A stretch of DNA of 55,078 nucleotides. Source: Paludibacteraceae bacterium. GTDB lineage: Bacteria > Bacteroidota > Bacteroidia > Bacteroidales > Paludibacteraceae. Location: positions 1 through 55,078 of the forward strand of contig JAFXWI010000009.1 in the NCBI GenBank assembly GCA_017542915.1. Reading direction: 5' to 3'. The notes under the pieces were generated by a model. The model did no database searches. It saw only the letters and a list, made by a program, of their open reading frames with translations, and was not told the origin of the DNA. The position numbers and the translations under genes were made by a program. Positions 25,980 through 35,869 of this stretch are shown here, piece after piece. How positions within the stretch are numbered: position 1 is the first letter of the stretch; each line of letters starts with the position of its first letter.

Positions 25980-28900
25980 TTATTTAATGATTTGACCATT
26001 GGTGGTATATACATGTTTATTTTTGATGATATAAATCACATCATTGATAATCACCTTATGTACACCATTCGGGTTATCCACAATAGCGGCATCGAAATCT
26101 GTAGCCACATTCGGCGCTTTCTTAACCACTATGCGTAAACCATATTCAGTCGTTTCGCCCTTCTCCAGCGAGATAGGATACTCGCCAATTGTCAAATTGG
26201 CAACAATAATACCATTATGCGTCAAATATACCGTCACATCGTCATAGGCTTCCTGCAGAGCAAGAACATATTCTCCCTTCTTAGGCGCAGAAATGCCTAA
26301 CTGACAATCTGCTTGGTCATTTACGAGTACCGCATCGTTAGCAGCCAGACGCAAACCATTATAATCCTCTACCCATATACGAGCCACTTTCGGCGTACCC
26401 ATCCATTGTTTCTGGACATCTTTACCGGCTACGTATTCCGGCAGTGCTTCCTCCGAGGCAGAAACAAAGAGTTGGTCATCATATTTCTGCTTTCCGCTCT
26501 CCGTAATACGAACGCAGTGAATCGGCGCCTCGGATGGACGCACACGAGCGGGAGCAGCCGAAGGAGAAGTTTGATTAATCGTTACTATTCCGGCCTCTGT
26601 CGCCTGTACAAATACGGCATGACCGACTGCCAATGTAGCATCATGAGCCAGTTCAACATTAAATGCATTCTCCGCACTATTCAGGGCAAACATATAGCCA
26701 AACGAGCCATTCAGTCTTGAAAAAGAAATACCCTTACCGGCAATACCATTCCATCCTGCATTTACAGCATCTGTAGCACTTCGGTTCACCGTAATAGCCG
26801 TCGTCGGATTCAACTGATTTTTATCACTTGCTTTGAAACGATATACATTATAATTATCATTATCAAACTCACATAGGTAGAACTTACCCGGCTCATATTG
26901 TGCGCTTGCAACCGGAGTCCAACAAGCATCGCTTGCTCCGTTCGCTGCACGTTCAGCCTCATTGTACTCGTATGCCAAATAGTTAGCACCAAATGTCGCC
27001 GTCTCCCATTCTCCTGTATTCTTATTGAGACGCTGTACGCCATTCGCACGGTTGACTGTAAACGGCACTGCAAACGAGTAGTATTTCGTAGCATCCATCT
27101 CTCCGGTGCTATTCATCGTGATATCCAGGTATACGTTTCCATCTACTACCAAGTTGGTAGCCCCCGTCACAATACCGGATTGGTTGGCATCCGGAGTAGC
27201 ATTGATAATCAGGTTGTTAACTTCCAGTGTCTTATCTCCAGGAATAATTACCTCACCGCCTGCCTTAATAGTCAAGTTATCTAATACTTGATTACCAGAA
27301 ACAATATAGGATTCACTTTCATCTACCGTAAGGTCAGCTACGACTACCTCCCATTTATTAGATGTCGTATTGTACTGATAGAAGTTGGTGTTGTCTGTAT
27401 ACACATCGCCTTCATGATGCGTTACCGCAACCCAATCTGCCGGATTACCATAATAGATATAGGTCAGCATATCCGATCCGTGCCAGAGATGATTCTCATC
27501 CGGACCGGTAATCTTCAACCAGTTGCCATCATTACTGATGTAGTAATTGGACGAAGCATCAATATAGGTATGATTCCAATTCGGATTATCCATGATACGC
27601 TCTACCGATACCCATTCATCGCCGAAGTACACATAGAAATTCATCAAGGCGTCGTAGTATGCTTGATCGCTATTGGCGCTTACTGCAATCCATGCGCAAG
27701 AGCCATCGGCATCCAGATAGTATGCCGCCGGATCCGAGCCATTCACAAGGTAAGCCGCATCATTGGCATTAGGCGTAACCGCGATCAATTCCTCGTTAAT
27801 CAGCAAGAAGGTATATGTATCGTACGTATATACGCCGCAATTAACGGTCATACGTACCCACTCGGCATTGGTCTCGTCATAGTAATACTTATTGCCGGAA
27901 CCATCCGTATAAACGCCATCGGTCTTCGTCACAATCACCCACGCGTCCGCGTAATATATATAGGTGTTGCTGTTCGAGGCATCCCATGCATGGTCTCCAT
28001 CGGTATCCGTCATCTCTACCCAAGCATCATTGCGGTAGATATAGCGGTTATTCTTAGTACCGTCATCGTTAGAATCCAAACCTTTGTAGGTTTTTGTTTC
28101 ACCACTCAATTCCACAGAAATCTCGTTCTCATCATATGTAAGGAAATACCAACACTTACCGCTGTAAGCTTCGATACCGAACAAATCTACCGGAGCCTCC
28201 GGATCCACCAACGGACGAGCATAGAGGAATCCCTGTGCCGGCTGAATCTTGACAGACGCTTCCGGCTCGCTCAAGAACATACCGGACTCTTCGTCATAAT
28301 AGAAGAGGTTCTCGTTCTGAACTGTCATCTCCGCCAAGGTTGTATTACCCAACATGACTGCCTTGCCATCGCCGGAAGGCGTAGCCGAAGCCTTGATAGT
28401 CGCATGTGCATTTGATCCTTGAATTGTCTCCTCGCCAAGACCCTCAAAGATAATCATTTTACCAGTCCAGTAATCCCAGTATTCGTTCGCTGTCTTTGCC
28501 GGGAATTGGAGAATATAGTTCTTGCCCTTCTCCATCCATATGCCGTCAGAGTTATCAGCATATCCCCAATTGCAGGTGAAATAACCGTTGTGATCCGTCC
28601 ACTCCTCTTGATTCTCATAGAGATAGAAATCCTTATTCGTATCGGTCGAACTGATAAACGGATATATCTTTTTCACACCGCGCCAATTATAAGCAGATTG
28701 CGTGCCGGAATAGCCATTCTTCTCTTTATCTTTCTTGTATCCCCAGGTTTTGAAATTGGAATTAACTTGCGAGAATCCCTGATGCGAGAATACAGCAGCT
28801 TTCGCTAATTGATAACAATAATCAAGATTTGCATAAGCTTGTTCTTGTATAGCAATTACCTGCCCCCCTGCATTTGTAGCCTCATTCGCTATCATGTTCT

Positions 28901-31900
28901 CCGGATAGGATTCAACCACATAGATATTTTTCACATCAAACGGAGGACATAATGACAAATATTTATCTGCCTTAACAGCGAACAGTAAGTATTGTCCGTC
29001 TCTAATAGTATAATCGCCTGCATTGGTTACATAACTATAATCTTCTTCTCCTAAAGTTACGGTAACGCCAGAAATGGGTTGTCCGGCAAACTCGTCTTCT
29101 ATTTCATACGTAGTAGAAATTGCACGCATATATTCATCCAATCTGCCCCACAGTATATTTTTGGTATAGTTTTCTACTGTGTTTACGGTAGCAGGACCGC
29201 CTAAATCATTACTCGGTAAACCAAGTACACTCGCTGCAATATCTGCATTTGGGCCACCCATCTCCATAGAAGGGAATGCATATTTCCAGATATCAACTGT
29301 ATAATCCATATCTGCACTACGCTCCGTATAATCACACGGTAAGAAGAGGTGGACTTTCAATTTGTTTTCATCCTCCGGATCTGCTTTAGGAGTTAAACTG
29401 GCATGTCCATAGTCAGTGGATTTATTGGTGTAATATTGCGCTAATGTGGTGGTATGATCCGTTTTGCTCACCTGACTATACGGAAAATCAAAAATAGCAA
29501 ATCCTTTTTCATCCACACCGCCCGAAGCTCGCAAATCCAACATACATACCAAATCGCCCTTACTATTCGTCGGAGAGCCACCTTGACTTTGTACGTCAGA
29601 ACATGCAGATATATTGCAGTTAAAAGATCCACCATTAATGTAGGTGTTTTGCGGACAACGCAATGCCGTTCCATCCAAGTTTCCATCGGCATCTCTAAAA
29701 TAAGAATCGTATGTTCCCGTTCCGTTATGGAAACCATTGGGAGCGATACCGGATATCGTTCCGTCATTAAAGTTCACCGTTCCTCCTACTTGGTCATTAC
29801 CCATTCCGTAAAGTGTAACAGTGATAATGGATGCGGATTTTGTATATGAACGATGCGATATTGCCAAAGTAGTTGTATAGTTCGAAGAACCGGGATATGC
29901 ATTCTTTAGGGTAACCTGACCTCCATTGAAATTAAGAATCGTATTACTATTCCCCAAGTCAATAGACGGACGGTTATCAGAACCCTTATTGAGCATCAAC
30001 GCTCCATTCGTACGCTCCGTTCCTTCTGAACCGGACATAGGCCATATGTCATCGATATTGATCGTTGCTTGAGATGAGGTACTATTGACCAACACCATAA
30101 TTGGAGCACTCTGCTGCGTTGCAGTTGCCTCTTGTGTTGCGACTTGCTTATGATATCGCATACCATCTCCGCCGTAGAGCATATTGCGTCCACGCAAGTG
30201 GATATTTCCCGTAAATCGTCCGGAATTATTCGCATTCTGGAAACACAACGCCGCCGCACTGCCTTCCGGAAACTCGTCTGTTTCCCAGTTTGCCGGTTCA
30301 CCATATCCTTCAACCGTCTTCTTGCGAGGAGTAATAAAGCAATTATCTAAATAAATATCCGTCGATGTTCCTCCGTTACCTTTTATATAGAGAGCAGACT
30401 CTGTACTTTTTGTGTAACCTACAGATAACATCGGGCAGAAACCGGTAAAGTATAATTTCAAATTACCGGAAGAAGTTTGATCAAACTCACCATCTTTAGT
30501 AGCAGCACAGGCGTTCTCAATCGTTTTGCTATATACGTAATTATCGCCGCTTTTGTTGTATATATGGCACGAAGTCAGCGACAAATTATTGAGAGAAACA
30601 GCAATATTAGAACTTGCCGGATTAGTCTCATTATAGGACTTATCAAATATATACATCTTATCACAGAATGCCTTCCCATCCGAGAACGCGCCGGACACAT
30701 TGATGTCGGTTATTGTATAAGATGTCGAAGCCCATTCCGATGCAGCGTTATTGCGTGTTCCGGTTTTGATACCTGTATTGTTTGCATTGGTAGCTGTAAT
30801 CGTCGAAGGAACTGTATTCACCGGAATATATTTCGTAATTGTCGCATTATTGATAGTAGACGCTCCGGTAATCACGACCATGTCATACAAAGCGGCTGCA
30901 TCCGATCCTGTACGGGTGATCGTAAGTGTATTTCCAGACAGGGAAGCGCTATAGTTTGTTCCATTTTGCATGGACACACTCAGGTTATTCACATTAGCCG
31001 TGGTCAACGTACATGTTGTGCTTATTGCGCCTCCCGACGCAAACGACACCAAACTATGATTCGAGCGAATATAAACACCTTTTGTTATCTTCAAATTAGT
31101 AAGCGAAGCCATTCCTTCAACCCCCGCAAACTCTATTTTTGCATAATGCGAAGTCGGAGATAGTGGAGCTGAAATTGTTCCACTTACTAAATAGGAAGTA
31201 CGTACAAGTGTATAACTATCTTCCTTATTGGCTTTTTCATATATATTCCAATATGCCCCCTCATAAGCCGTAGCTTTCGGGGTGAAACTAATATCACCCG
31301 GAATTCCTGTAAAATAAAACTCTACACTTCGTCCATTTGTAGAAGAAGCCGATTCGAACTCTATCTTTTTTGCTGTTTTATTATATGTGGTTTTATTATT
31401 TGCGTAATAAAAATAGTAATAATCATTGGGACGCGTTGCAATATCCATAGGTAAGTCCATCGGGTATGCACATGCATATACATCTACTACCGCCTGCTCC
31501 GATGCGCCTCCCACCTGCTTTAAATTAATAGTCCATTGAGTACTCATTGTCTCGGTAGCCGTCGTAGTGATATTTGCCGTACCTTGTACATACTCATCAT
31601 ATCCCGCAGGCTCCAAGTTAGTCGTGGTAACATTGAACTTTGAGCCATCTGTTCCCGGGAAGCTATGGCTAATTTCAGTAACATTCGCGCATGTAATCTT
31701 AATCTGTTGCGGTTCCGAACTGCCAATAGGACAAATCACAAAATTAGGACTGGAACTAAAGTGCAACTCGGATATCTGCAAATTTTTTACCACTCCAGCG
31801 GTTGACACACCTCCGTACGTAAATTTTATATAACGAGTCGTCGGGGCTAATTGCTCACCAGCGACTTCATACGGACTACTCGGTGCTGTTATTGATTTAA

Positions 31901-33527
31901 TTGTTGTCCAAGAAGAACCATTAGCTGACTGTGCAATCGTCCATTGCGCATCATCCGACGTACCTCCGGTTAATGTACAAGTCAATTTATCAGGAACGCC
32001 CTCAAACGCTACAACCACATATCCCTCACCATAACCTAACACGTGGCCAAACACAGTATTAGCGGGAGGTGTAAAAGTATAACCATTTTTGCTTGAAGTA
32101 TTAGAGCCATTACTGATACTACTTTTTAACATATCAATATTCGCGGCATTAATGCTCGATATTGGTACGTGATTTGGTTTCTGTTGAACCGTAACATTAA
32201 CCACGCTATTTACCGCATTATATTTATAGTTGGCATCCTGTTGGAAAGTACAAGGAATGACTTGCGTCTGGTGATTATTCAGATACTTAACCTTGAAACT
32301 TGCCGCTGTATTGCTACTATTCGGAATAACATCCGTGTTACCCGAAGTAAAAGTCCATTCTGCACGGCCATCAATAATACGAATCGGATTCGACACATTG
32401 GTGTTCTCATACATCGTGCCTGCCACATACTCCCATTGCGGTGTACGTTTCTGCACATTGATTGTAAAGGTCACATCCTTTCCCGTCACATCCTCCGTTT
32501 CCGCTTGCGTAATATGGAAGGTTGCTTTACCGGCACGATTTGCCTTCAGTGTTTTCGTAGTACCATCCGTATAAACCAACACCGGCTCCGACTCTCCGGC
32601 ATCCACCGTAGATATCTGCGTAATCGTAAAGCCCAAAGGACTCGGCGCATTCTCCATCTCTATCGTGAAGGTATTATCTACATCCACATTTATTTCGCTT
32701 TCTCCATCATAACCGGTTCCGGCCAAATTCAAGCCTATGGCTGTCTTAGATTTTTCTCCTGTTACCTTAAACTTAGCCACTACATTCTTAGTGGCAGCAT
32801 CCGCAGCAGATAATGCAGTGGATTCATATGGAATATTATACTCCAATTCCGTTGAAACCGCTGCGGCGGCGCCATCAATATACCAACCTAAGAAAGTATG
32901 CCCTTCCGCAGTTTGTGCCTTCACATAGAGCGTCTTCGACAAACTCGTAGCACCGGAAGTGGCTGCATATCCATTAGTCGTAGGCGAAGAAGAAGCACCC
33001 CAGCTCGCTGCATCGCTCGAATTATACGAAGCCGAGATACTACCCATACCGGCGCATGCATCATCTACTTTCACCAATGCTTTAAAGAAAAATTTCTTAG
33101 CAAAATGCGCATAATAATTAGTTACCGCCGCATCACTTGTCGAACCTAGTATGGTTATCTTATAATTTCCATCCGTTTTTGAAATATAGCCAGACGTGGC
33201 ATTTTCATTTGTTGACCAGCCTAAAAATTTATAATTCTCCGTATCAGTTGGAGATGACAGGTAGAATGTAAAATTAGGGGCAGAAGATTGATTGGGCAGA
33301 GATTGAGGCAAATCCGTTTTTTTACCGGAAAAGTCTGTTGAACTCGACACATAAACCGTACCCGCACCGATCGGTCTGGGGGCCACTACCACTTTTGCGT
33401 AGTACGTTTTTTTACTTCCAGCGCTAACGCTCCCCACGCACATTAACGACAGTGATGCTATCAACATCAGTCGTAAAAGGCGACTCTCTTGAAACAATTT
33501 TGTTTTTAACAACATAAATCTTTTCAT
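25980..33527 (-). CDS. Giant secreted modular protein (2515 residues)
   Basis: The N-terminal signal is about 36 residues (LMLIASLSLMCVGSVSA). Two divergent InlB B-type repeats follow (YKFLGWSTNENA..., HTFLGWYIDGAAAA...). Next come Ig-like or discoidin-like beta domains and Asn/Thr/Ser-rich stretches. A central region (about residues 1000-1600) reads like surface-protein beta-helix material (FTGNIHLRGRNMLYGGDGM, NDQVGGTVNFNDGTIS). Residues ~1817-2062 hold about nine copies of a 25-31-residue aromatic repeat (YIYYADAWVIVTKTDG type). The end, VIYIIKNKHVYTTNGQIIK, is a short sorting-like motif shared with the next large genes. Probably a T9SS-exported adhesin or matrix protein. It heads the long minus-strand unit. 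Confidence 0.75.
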   Translation of the reverse strand: MKRFMLLKTKLFQESRLLRLMLIASLSLMCVGSVSAGSKKTYYAKVVVAPRPIGAGTVYVSSSTDFSGKKTDLPQSLPNQSSAPNFTFYLSSPTDTENYKFLGWSTNENATSGYISKTDGNYKITILGSTSDAAVTNYYAHFAKKFFFKALVKVDDACAGMGSISASYNSSDAASWGASSSPTTNGYAATSGATSLSKTLYVKAQTAEGHTFLGWYIDGAAAAVSTELEYNIPYESTALSAADAATKNVVAKFKVTGEKSKTAIGLNLAGTGYDGESEINVDVDNTFTIEMENAPSPLGFTITQISTVDAGESEPVLVYTDGTTKTLKANRAGKATFHITQAETEDVTGKDVTFTINVQKRTPQWEYVAGTMYENTNVSNPIRIIDGRAEWTFTSGNTDVIPNSSNTAASFKVKYLNNHQTQVIPCTFQQDANYKYNAVNSVVNVTVQQKPNHVPISSINAANIDMLKSSISNGSNTSSKNGYTFTPPANTVFGHVLGYGEGYVVVAFEGVPDKLTCTLTGGTSDDAQWTIAQSANGSSWTTIKSITAPSSPYEVAGEQLAPTTRYIKFTYGGVSTAGVVKNLQISELHFSSSPNFVICPIGSSEPQQIKITCANVTEISHSFPGTDGSKFNVTTTNLEPAGYDEYVQGTANITTTATETMSTQWTINLKQVGGASEQAVVDVYACAYPMDLPMDIATRPNDYYYFYYANNKTTYNKTAKKIEFESASSTNGRSVEFYFTGIPGDISFTPKATAYEGAYWNIYEKANKEDSYTLVRTSYLVSGTISAPLSPTSHYAKIEFAGVEGMASLTNLKITKGVYIRSNHSLVSFASGGAISTTCTLTTANVNNLSVSMQNGTNYSASLSGNTLTITRTGSDAAALYDMVVITGASTINNATITKYIPVNTVPSTITATNANNTGIKTGTRNNAASEWASTSYTITDINVSGAFSDGKAFCDKMYIFDKSYNETNPASSNIAVSLNNLSLTSCHIYNKSGDNYVYSKTIENACAATKDGEFDQTSSGNLKLYFTGFCPMLSVGYTKSTESALYIKGNGGTSTDIYLDNCFITPRKKTVEGYGEPANWETDEFPEGSAAALCFQNANNSGRFTGNIHLRGRNMLYGGDGMRYHKQVATQEATATQQSAPIMVLVNSTSSQATINIDDIWPMSGSEGTERTNGALMLNKGSDNRPSIDLGNSNTILNFNGGQVTLKNAYPGSSNYTTTLAISHRSYTKSASIITVTLYGMGNDQVGGTVNFNDGTISGIAPNGFHNGTGTYDSYFRDADGNLDGTALRCPQNTYINGGSFNCNISACSDVQSQGGSPTNSKGDLVCMLDLRASGGVDEKGFAIFDFPYSQVSKTDHTTTLAQYYTNKSTDYGHASLTPKADPEDENKLKVHLFLPCDYTERSADMDYTVDIWKYAFPSMEMGGPNADIAASVLGLPSNDLGGPATVNTVENYTKNILWGRLDEYMRAISTTYEIEDEFAGQPISGVTVTLGEEDYSYVTNAGDYTIRDGQYLLFAVKADKYLSLCPPFDVKNIYVVESYPENMIANEATNAGGQVIAIQEQAYANLDYCYQLAKAAVFSHQGFSQVNSNFKTWGYKKDKEKNGYSGTQSAYNWRGVKKIYPFISSTDTNKDFYLYENQEEWTDHNGYFTCNWGYADNSDGIWMEKGKNYILQFPAKTANEYWDYWTGKMIIFEGLGEETIQGSNAHATIKASATPSGDGKAVMLGNTTLAEMTVQNENLFYYDEESGMFLSEPEASVKIQPAQGFLYARPLVDPEAPVDLFGIEAYSGKCWYFLTYDENEISVELSGETKTYKGLDSNDDGTKNNRYIYRNDAWVEMTDTDGDHAWDASNSNTYIYYADAWVIVTKTDGVYTDGSGNKYYYDETNAEWVRMTVNCGVYTYDTYTFLLINEELIAVTPNANDAAYLVNGSDPAAYYLDADGSCAWIAVSANSDQAYYDALMNFYVYFGDEWVSVERIMDNPNWNHTYIDASSNYYISNDGNWLKITGPDENHLWHGSDMLTYIYYGNPADWVAVTHHEGDVYTDNTNFYQYNTTSNKWEVVVADLTVDESESYIVSGNQVLDNLTIKAGGEVIIPGDKTLEVNNLIINATPDANQSGIVTGATNLVVDGNVYLDITMNSTGEMDATKYYSFAVPFTVNRANGVQRLNKNTGEWETATFGANYLAYEYNEAERAANGASDACWTPVASAQYEPGKFYLCEFDNDNYNVYRFKASDKNQLNPTTAITVNRSATDAVNAGWNGIAGKGISFSRLNGSFGYMFALNSAENAFNVELAHDATLAVGHAVFVQATEAGIVTINQTSPSAAPARVRPSEAPIHCVRITESGKQKYDDQLFVSASEEALPEYVAGKDVQKQWMGTPKVARIWVEDYNGLRLAANDAVLVNDQADCQLGISAPKKGEYVLALQEAYDDVTVYLTHNGIIVANLTIGEYPISLEKGETTEYGLRIVVKKAPNVATDFDAAIVDNPNGVHKVIINDVIYIIKNKHVYTTNGQIIK

Positions 33528-33665
33528 ATCTTTTTGTATCTTTTAATTTTTCGTTATATTAGTATCGGTCAGGATTGGCCGATAGGTTTTTATATCTTTG
33601 TCTTTTTTTCTTATCCTCATACACGTGCTTACACCCATACGTACGAGCTTTGCACTTTGAGGGTG

Positions 33666-33697
33666 CAAAGTTAATACTTTTTTTATAGATAAAAAAG
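33666..33697 (-). promoter_or_regulatory. Probable promoter of the giant-protein unit
   Basis: Minus strand TAACTTTG (33673-33666) with an A-rich spacer and only a weak CTTT at the -33 position (33697-33694). The leader to the ATG is about 130 nt. The -33 box is poorer than in the other promoters here. Confidence 0.5.
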
Positions 33698-34270
33698 AAA
33701 AATGAAAAAAAAATGCCAAAAATCTATTTTTTGCTATTTTAATATGACAAAAATACAAGATTTTGAATTAAGCGAAATTTGACAAAAAAATCGCACATAT
33801 GCAAGTTTTTTATTCACAAATTAAACAAAAATCTTTTCTTTGGGCTCAAAATTGTTCTCTCTAATAAATGAGACAGCACGGAAAGAGCTTTTTGCAAGAG
33901 GCTGAAAATCAAGAGAATGGAGATGGTATTGCTGTTGCATGGGATAGAATATCGGGAAGGGGAGATAGCGAAAGAGGTTGCGAGGGTTACTATATTAGCA
34001 GTAGATTTCGTTTTTGCGGGGTGACGAAATCATATTTTTATAATCAAAAAAAAAGAAAAATGATTATTGTTTTATAGTACTATGTACTCCCAAGTCTATG
34101 TACAGCCGACTTATCTCCAAATTAATTTAAGATAACTCGCCCGTACAAATCCTTGACTCCAGAGAGTTATAAAACAATAATCTCAAAAAATCGCTTCGCT
34201 TCAAAAAATATCGAAAATTAGCAGTAATGCTATAATATATAACAAAACTCTTTAAAAACAACTTAACATT
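33698..34270. other. Non-coding A/T-rich gap with inverted repeats
   Basis: Between the giant-protein promoter and the DUF3987 gene I see no convincing gene. The short frames here (for example 33868-34077 or 33917-34024) lack any recognisable family or signal. The notable content is the 15-bp inverted repeat at 34062-34182. Confidence 0.5.
34062..34182. repeat. 121-bp segment bounded by perfect 15-bp inverted repeats
   Basis: GATTATTGTTTTATA (34062-34076) recurs as its exact reverse complement at 34168-34182, with 91 bp between the arms. It lies between two divergent genes. It could be an invertible segment, a small MITE-like element or a long stem; no recombinase gene is adjacent. Confidence 0.7.
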
Positions 34271-35599
34271 ATGATTAAAGACCTTTACTTGATGGAGGGA
34301 CAGGAAGACCTCCGCATTGTTGAACATCTCGACATGCAGAAACTTCCTGAGAGTGTACAACAGATGCTTTCATTGGCTTCGACGCCGGAAGAGCAGGACA
34401 TCTTGCTGATGGCGACATTAGCCGCTGCGAGCGCGTGCGTACCTAATCTGTATTTTACGTATGGTCCGACAGGCAAGAAGTACTACGCGAACCTGCAATG
34501 TTTCATCCTTGCAGCGGCGGCAAGCGGTAAGGGCATTGCCAATCAAGCGTTGGAGATGTTGCGCGTGATAGACGAGCAGTATCCGATGCTGATTGCGGGC
34601 GACAGCACGTTGGCTGCTTTCTACAAGGCGCTAGAAGAGCAGAACGGCTACGGGTATCTGCACGAGAGCGAAGGAAGCGTGATCACGGACATCTGGAAGA
34701 CGAGTGCGGCGAACTACAACACAACGCTTCGTAAAGCGGCAGAACACGAATCCATCTCCCGAAACCGCGTCAAAGGCGCATCTGAGATCAAGTGTCCGAA
34801 ATTGAGTATGCTGCTCACCGGTACGTTCGGACAGTACAAGGCGCTCGTTCCGAGTGTGGAGAACGGATATTTCAGCCGTCTGCTGACGGTAGTGATCCGC
34901 GGCACGAACCCGTTCAACAAATCCTATGTCTCGTCCAAAGGCGGGCAGAGCGCGATACCGAAGATAGTAGGACAGCGGTTGCTGCGGACGTACGAGCGGC
35001 TAATGAGCGGCGGCGAGCGTGAATGGAGTCTGACGGATGCACAGAAAGAGCGGCTGGGCGAACACCTCGAAACGGAATACGGGACGCTCATCGGGCTTCT
35101 AGGGGATAACTTCCACTCGGCGGTAGTGCGTATGGCGGTACAGATAGAGCGGATCGCGATGGTACTAAGCGTGATGAGGGGGGGAGAAAACCCGCATACA
35201 ATGCGGGGAAACGAACATACGGAAAGCCGGATGCTATCCGGCAAAATGGACGAAACAGGCGGAGACAAAGATCGCCCAAGCTTGGTCGATACTATTTTTT
35301 GTAGGGATGAGGACTATGAGGCGGCGGAGATGATCGGGAACAAGTTGCTGCTGCATATGGCGGCGGCGTACCGGATGATAGACGGAGATAAGCAGGAGTG
35401 TGTGCCAGAGATCAAGCCGATAGACCAAAGGAAGGTGGTTTTTGAGCAACTGAAGGCTGAGTACAAACTGCAAGAACTTATCAGTGAGGCTAAATCGCAA
35501 GGGGTGTCACGCAGAACTGCCATACGCTGGAATGACAGTTGGCAGGAGAATGGGATGGTCCTAAAAACAGATTATGGTCATTATAAAAAAGCAGGATGA
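34271..35599 (+). CDS. DUF3987-family protein (mobile-element-associated ATPase-like)
   Basis: A 442-residue protein. It has the DUF3987 signature AAAASGKGIANQAL (Walker A-like, about residues 79-91), IAGDSTLAAFYKAL, LHESEGSVITDIW and LMLLTGTF-like SMLLTGTFGQYK. DUF3987 proteins in Bacteroidales usually lie on plasmid or integrative elements, often beside VirE or primase-like genes; the biochemical role is unproven. The last ~40 residues (AKSQGVSRRTAIRWNDSW) look like a helix-turn-helix. No VirE gene is next to it. A G-rich stretch around 35180-35230 encodes a Met/Gly/Glu-rich insert that appears variable. Confidence 0.75.
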   Translation: MIKDLYLMEGQEDLRIVEHLDMQKLPESVQQMLSLASTPEEQDILLMATLAAASACVPNLYFTYGPTGKKYYANLQCFILAAAASGKGIANQALEMLRVIDEQYPMLIAGDSTLAAFYKALEEQNGYGYLHESEGSVITDIWKTSAANYNTTLRKAAEHESISRNRVKGASEIKCPKLSMLLTGTFGQYKALVPSVENGYFSRLLTVVIRGTNPFNKSYVSSKGGQSAIPKIVGQRLLRTYERLMSGGEREWSLTDAQKERLGEHLETEYGTLIGLLGDNFHSAVVRMAVQIERIAMVLSVMRGGENPHTMRGNEHTESRMLSGKMDETGGDKDRPSLVDTIFCRDEDYEAAEMIGNKLLLHMAAAYRMIDGDKQECVPEIKPIDQRKVVFEQLKAEYKLQELISEAKSQGVSRRTAIRWNDSWQENGMVLKTDYGHYKKAG

Positions 35600-35678
35600 C
35601 ACTCTGGCACTCTTGGCACTCGTTAAAAATGATATAAACGGTTGATAGTCACCTGATTATATTAAGAGTGCCAGAGTG
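35600..35678. repeat. Inverted TGGCACTC repeats after the DUF3987 gene
   Basis: CACTCTGGCACTCTT (35600-35614) starts one base after the DUF3987 stop and is the exact reverse complement of 35664-35678. Further TGGCACTC and GTGCCAC copies lie at both edges, so each arm is itself a tandem repeat. A long stem in RNA, terminating or protecting the transcript, is possible. Confidence 0.75.
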
Positions 35679-35832
35679 CCACAGTGCCACGACAAAATTA
35701 CAGATCGCCGGAATACCGGCAAGAACAGGACCCTAAACAGGACGACGGTAGGACGAAAGTAGGCAGATGTCAGGACTAAAGTCTAGGATTGTCTCGGTAT
35801 TACCCTAACGTTGACAGGATATTATATTAATC

Positions 35833-35849
35833 GTCGAATGGCATTCGAC
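35833..35849. promoter_or_regulatory. Perfect palindrome upstream of the 35870 gene
   Basis: GTCGAATG, one base, CATTCGAC, 21 bp before the start codon. Its position suits an operator or a 5' hairpin; the binding protein is unknown. Confidence 0.45.
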
Positions 35850-35869
35850 ATAATTCAAAGAAGTAAAAT

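Noticed and set aside
27288..28415. 375-codon plus-strand ORF opposite the giant secreted protein
   Set aside because: Ile/Arg-rich shadow of a highly repetitive coding region; no signal peptide or motif, and the minus strand has the clear protein.
33868..34077. 69-codon ORF in the gap before the DUF3987 gene
   Set aside because: No family resemblance, odd composition, and an A-run at its end; an alternative short frame at 33917 is no better. Kept only as part of the non-coding gap.
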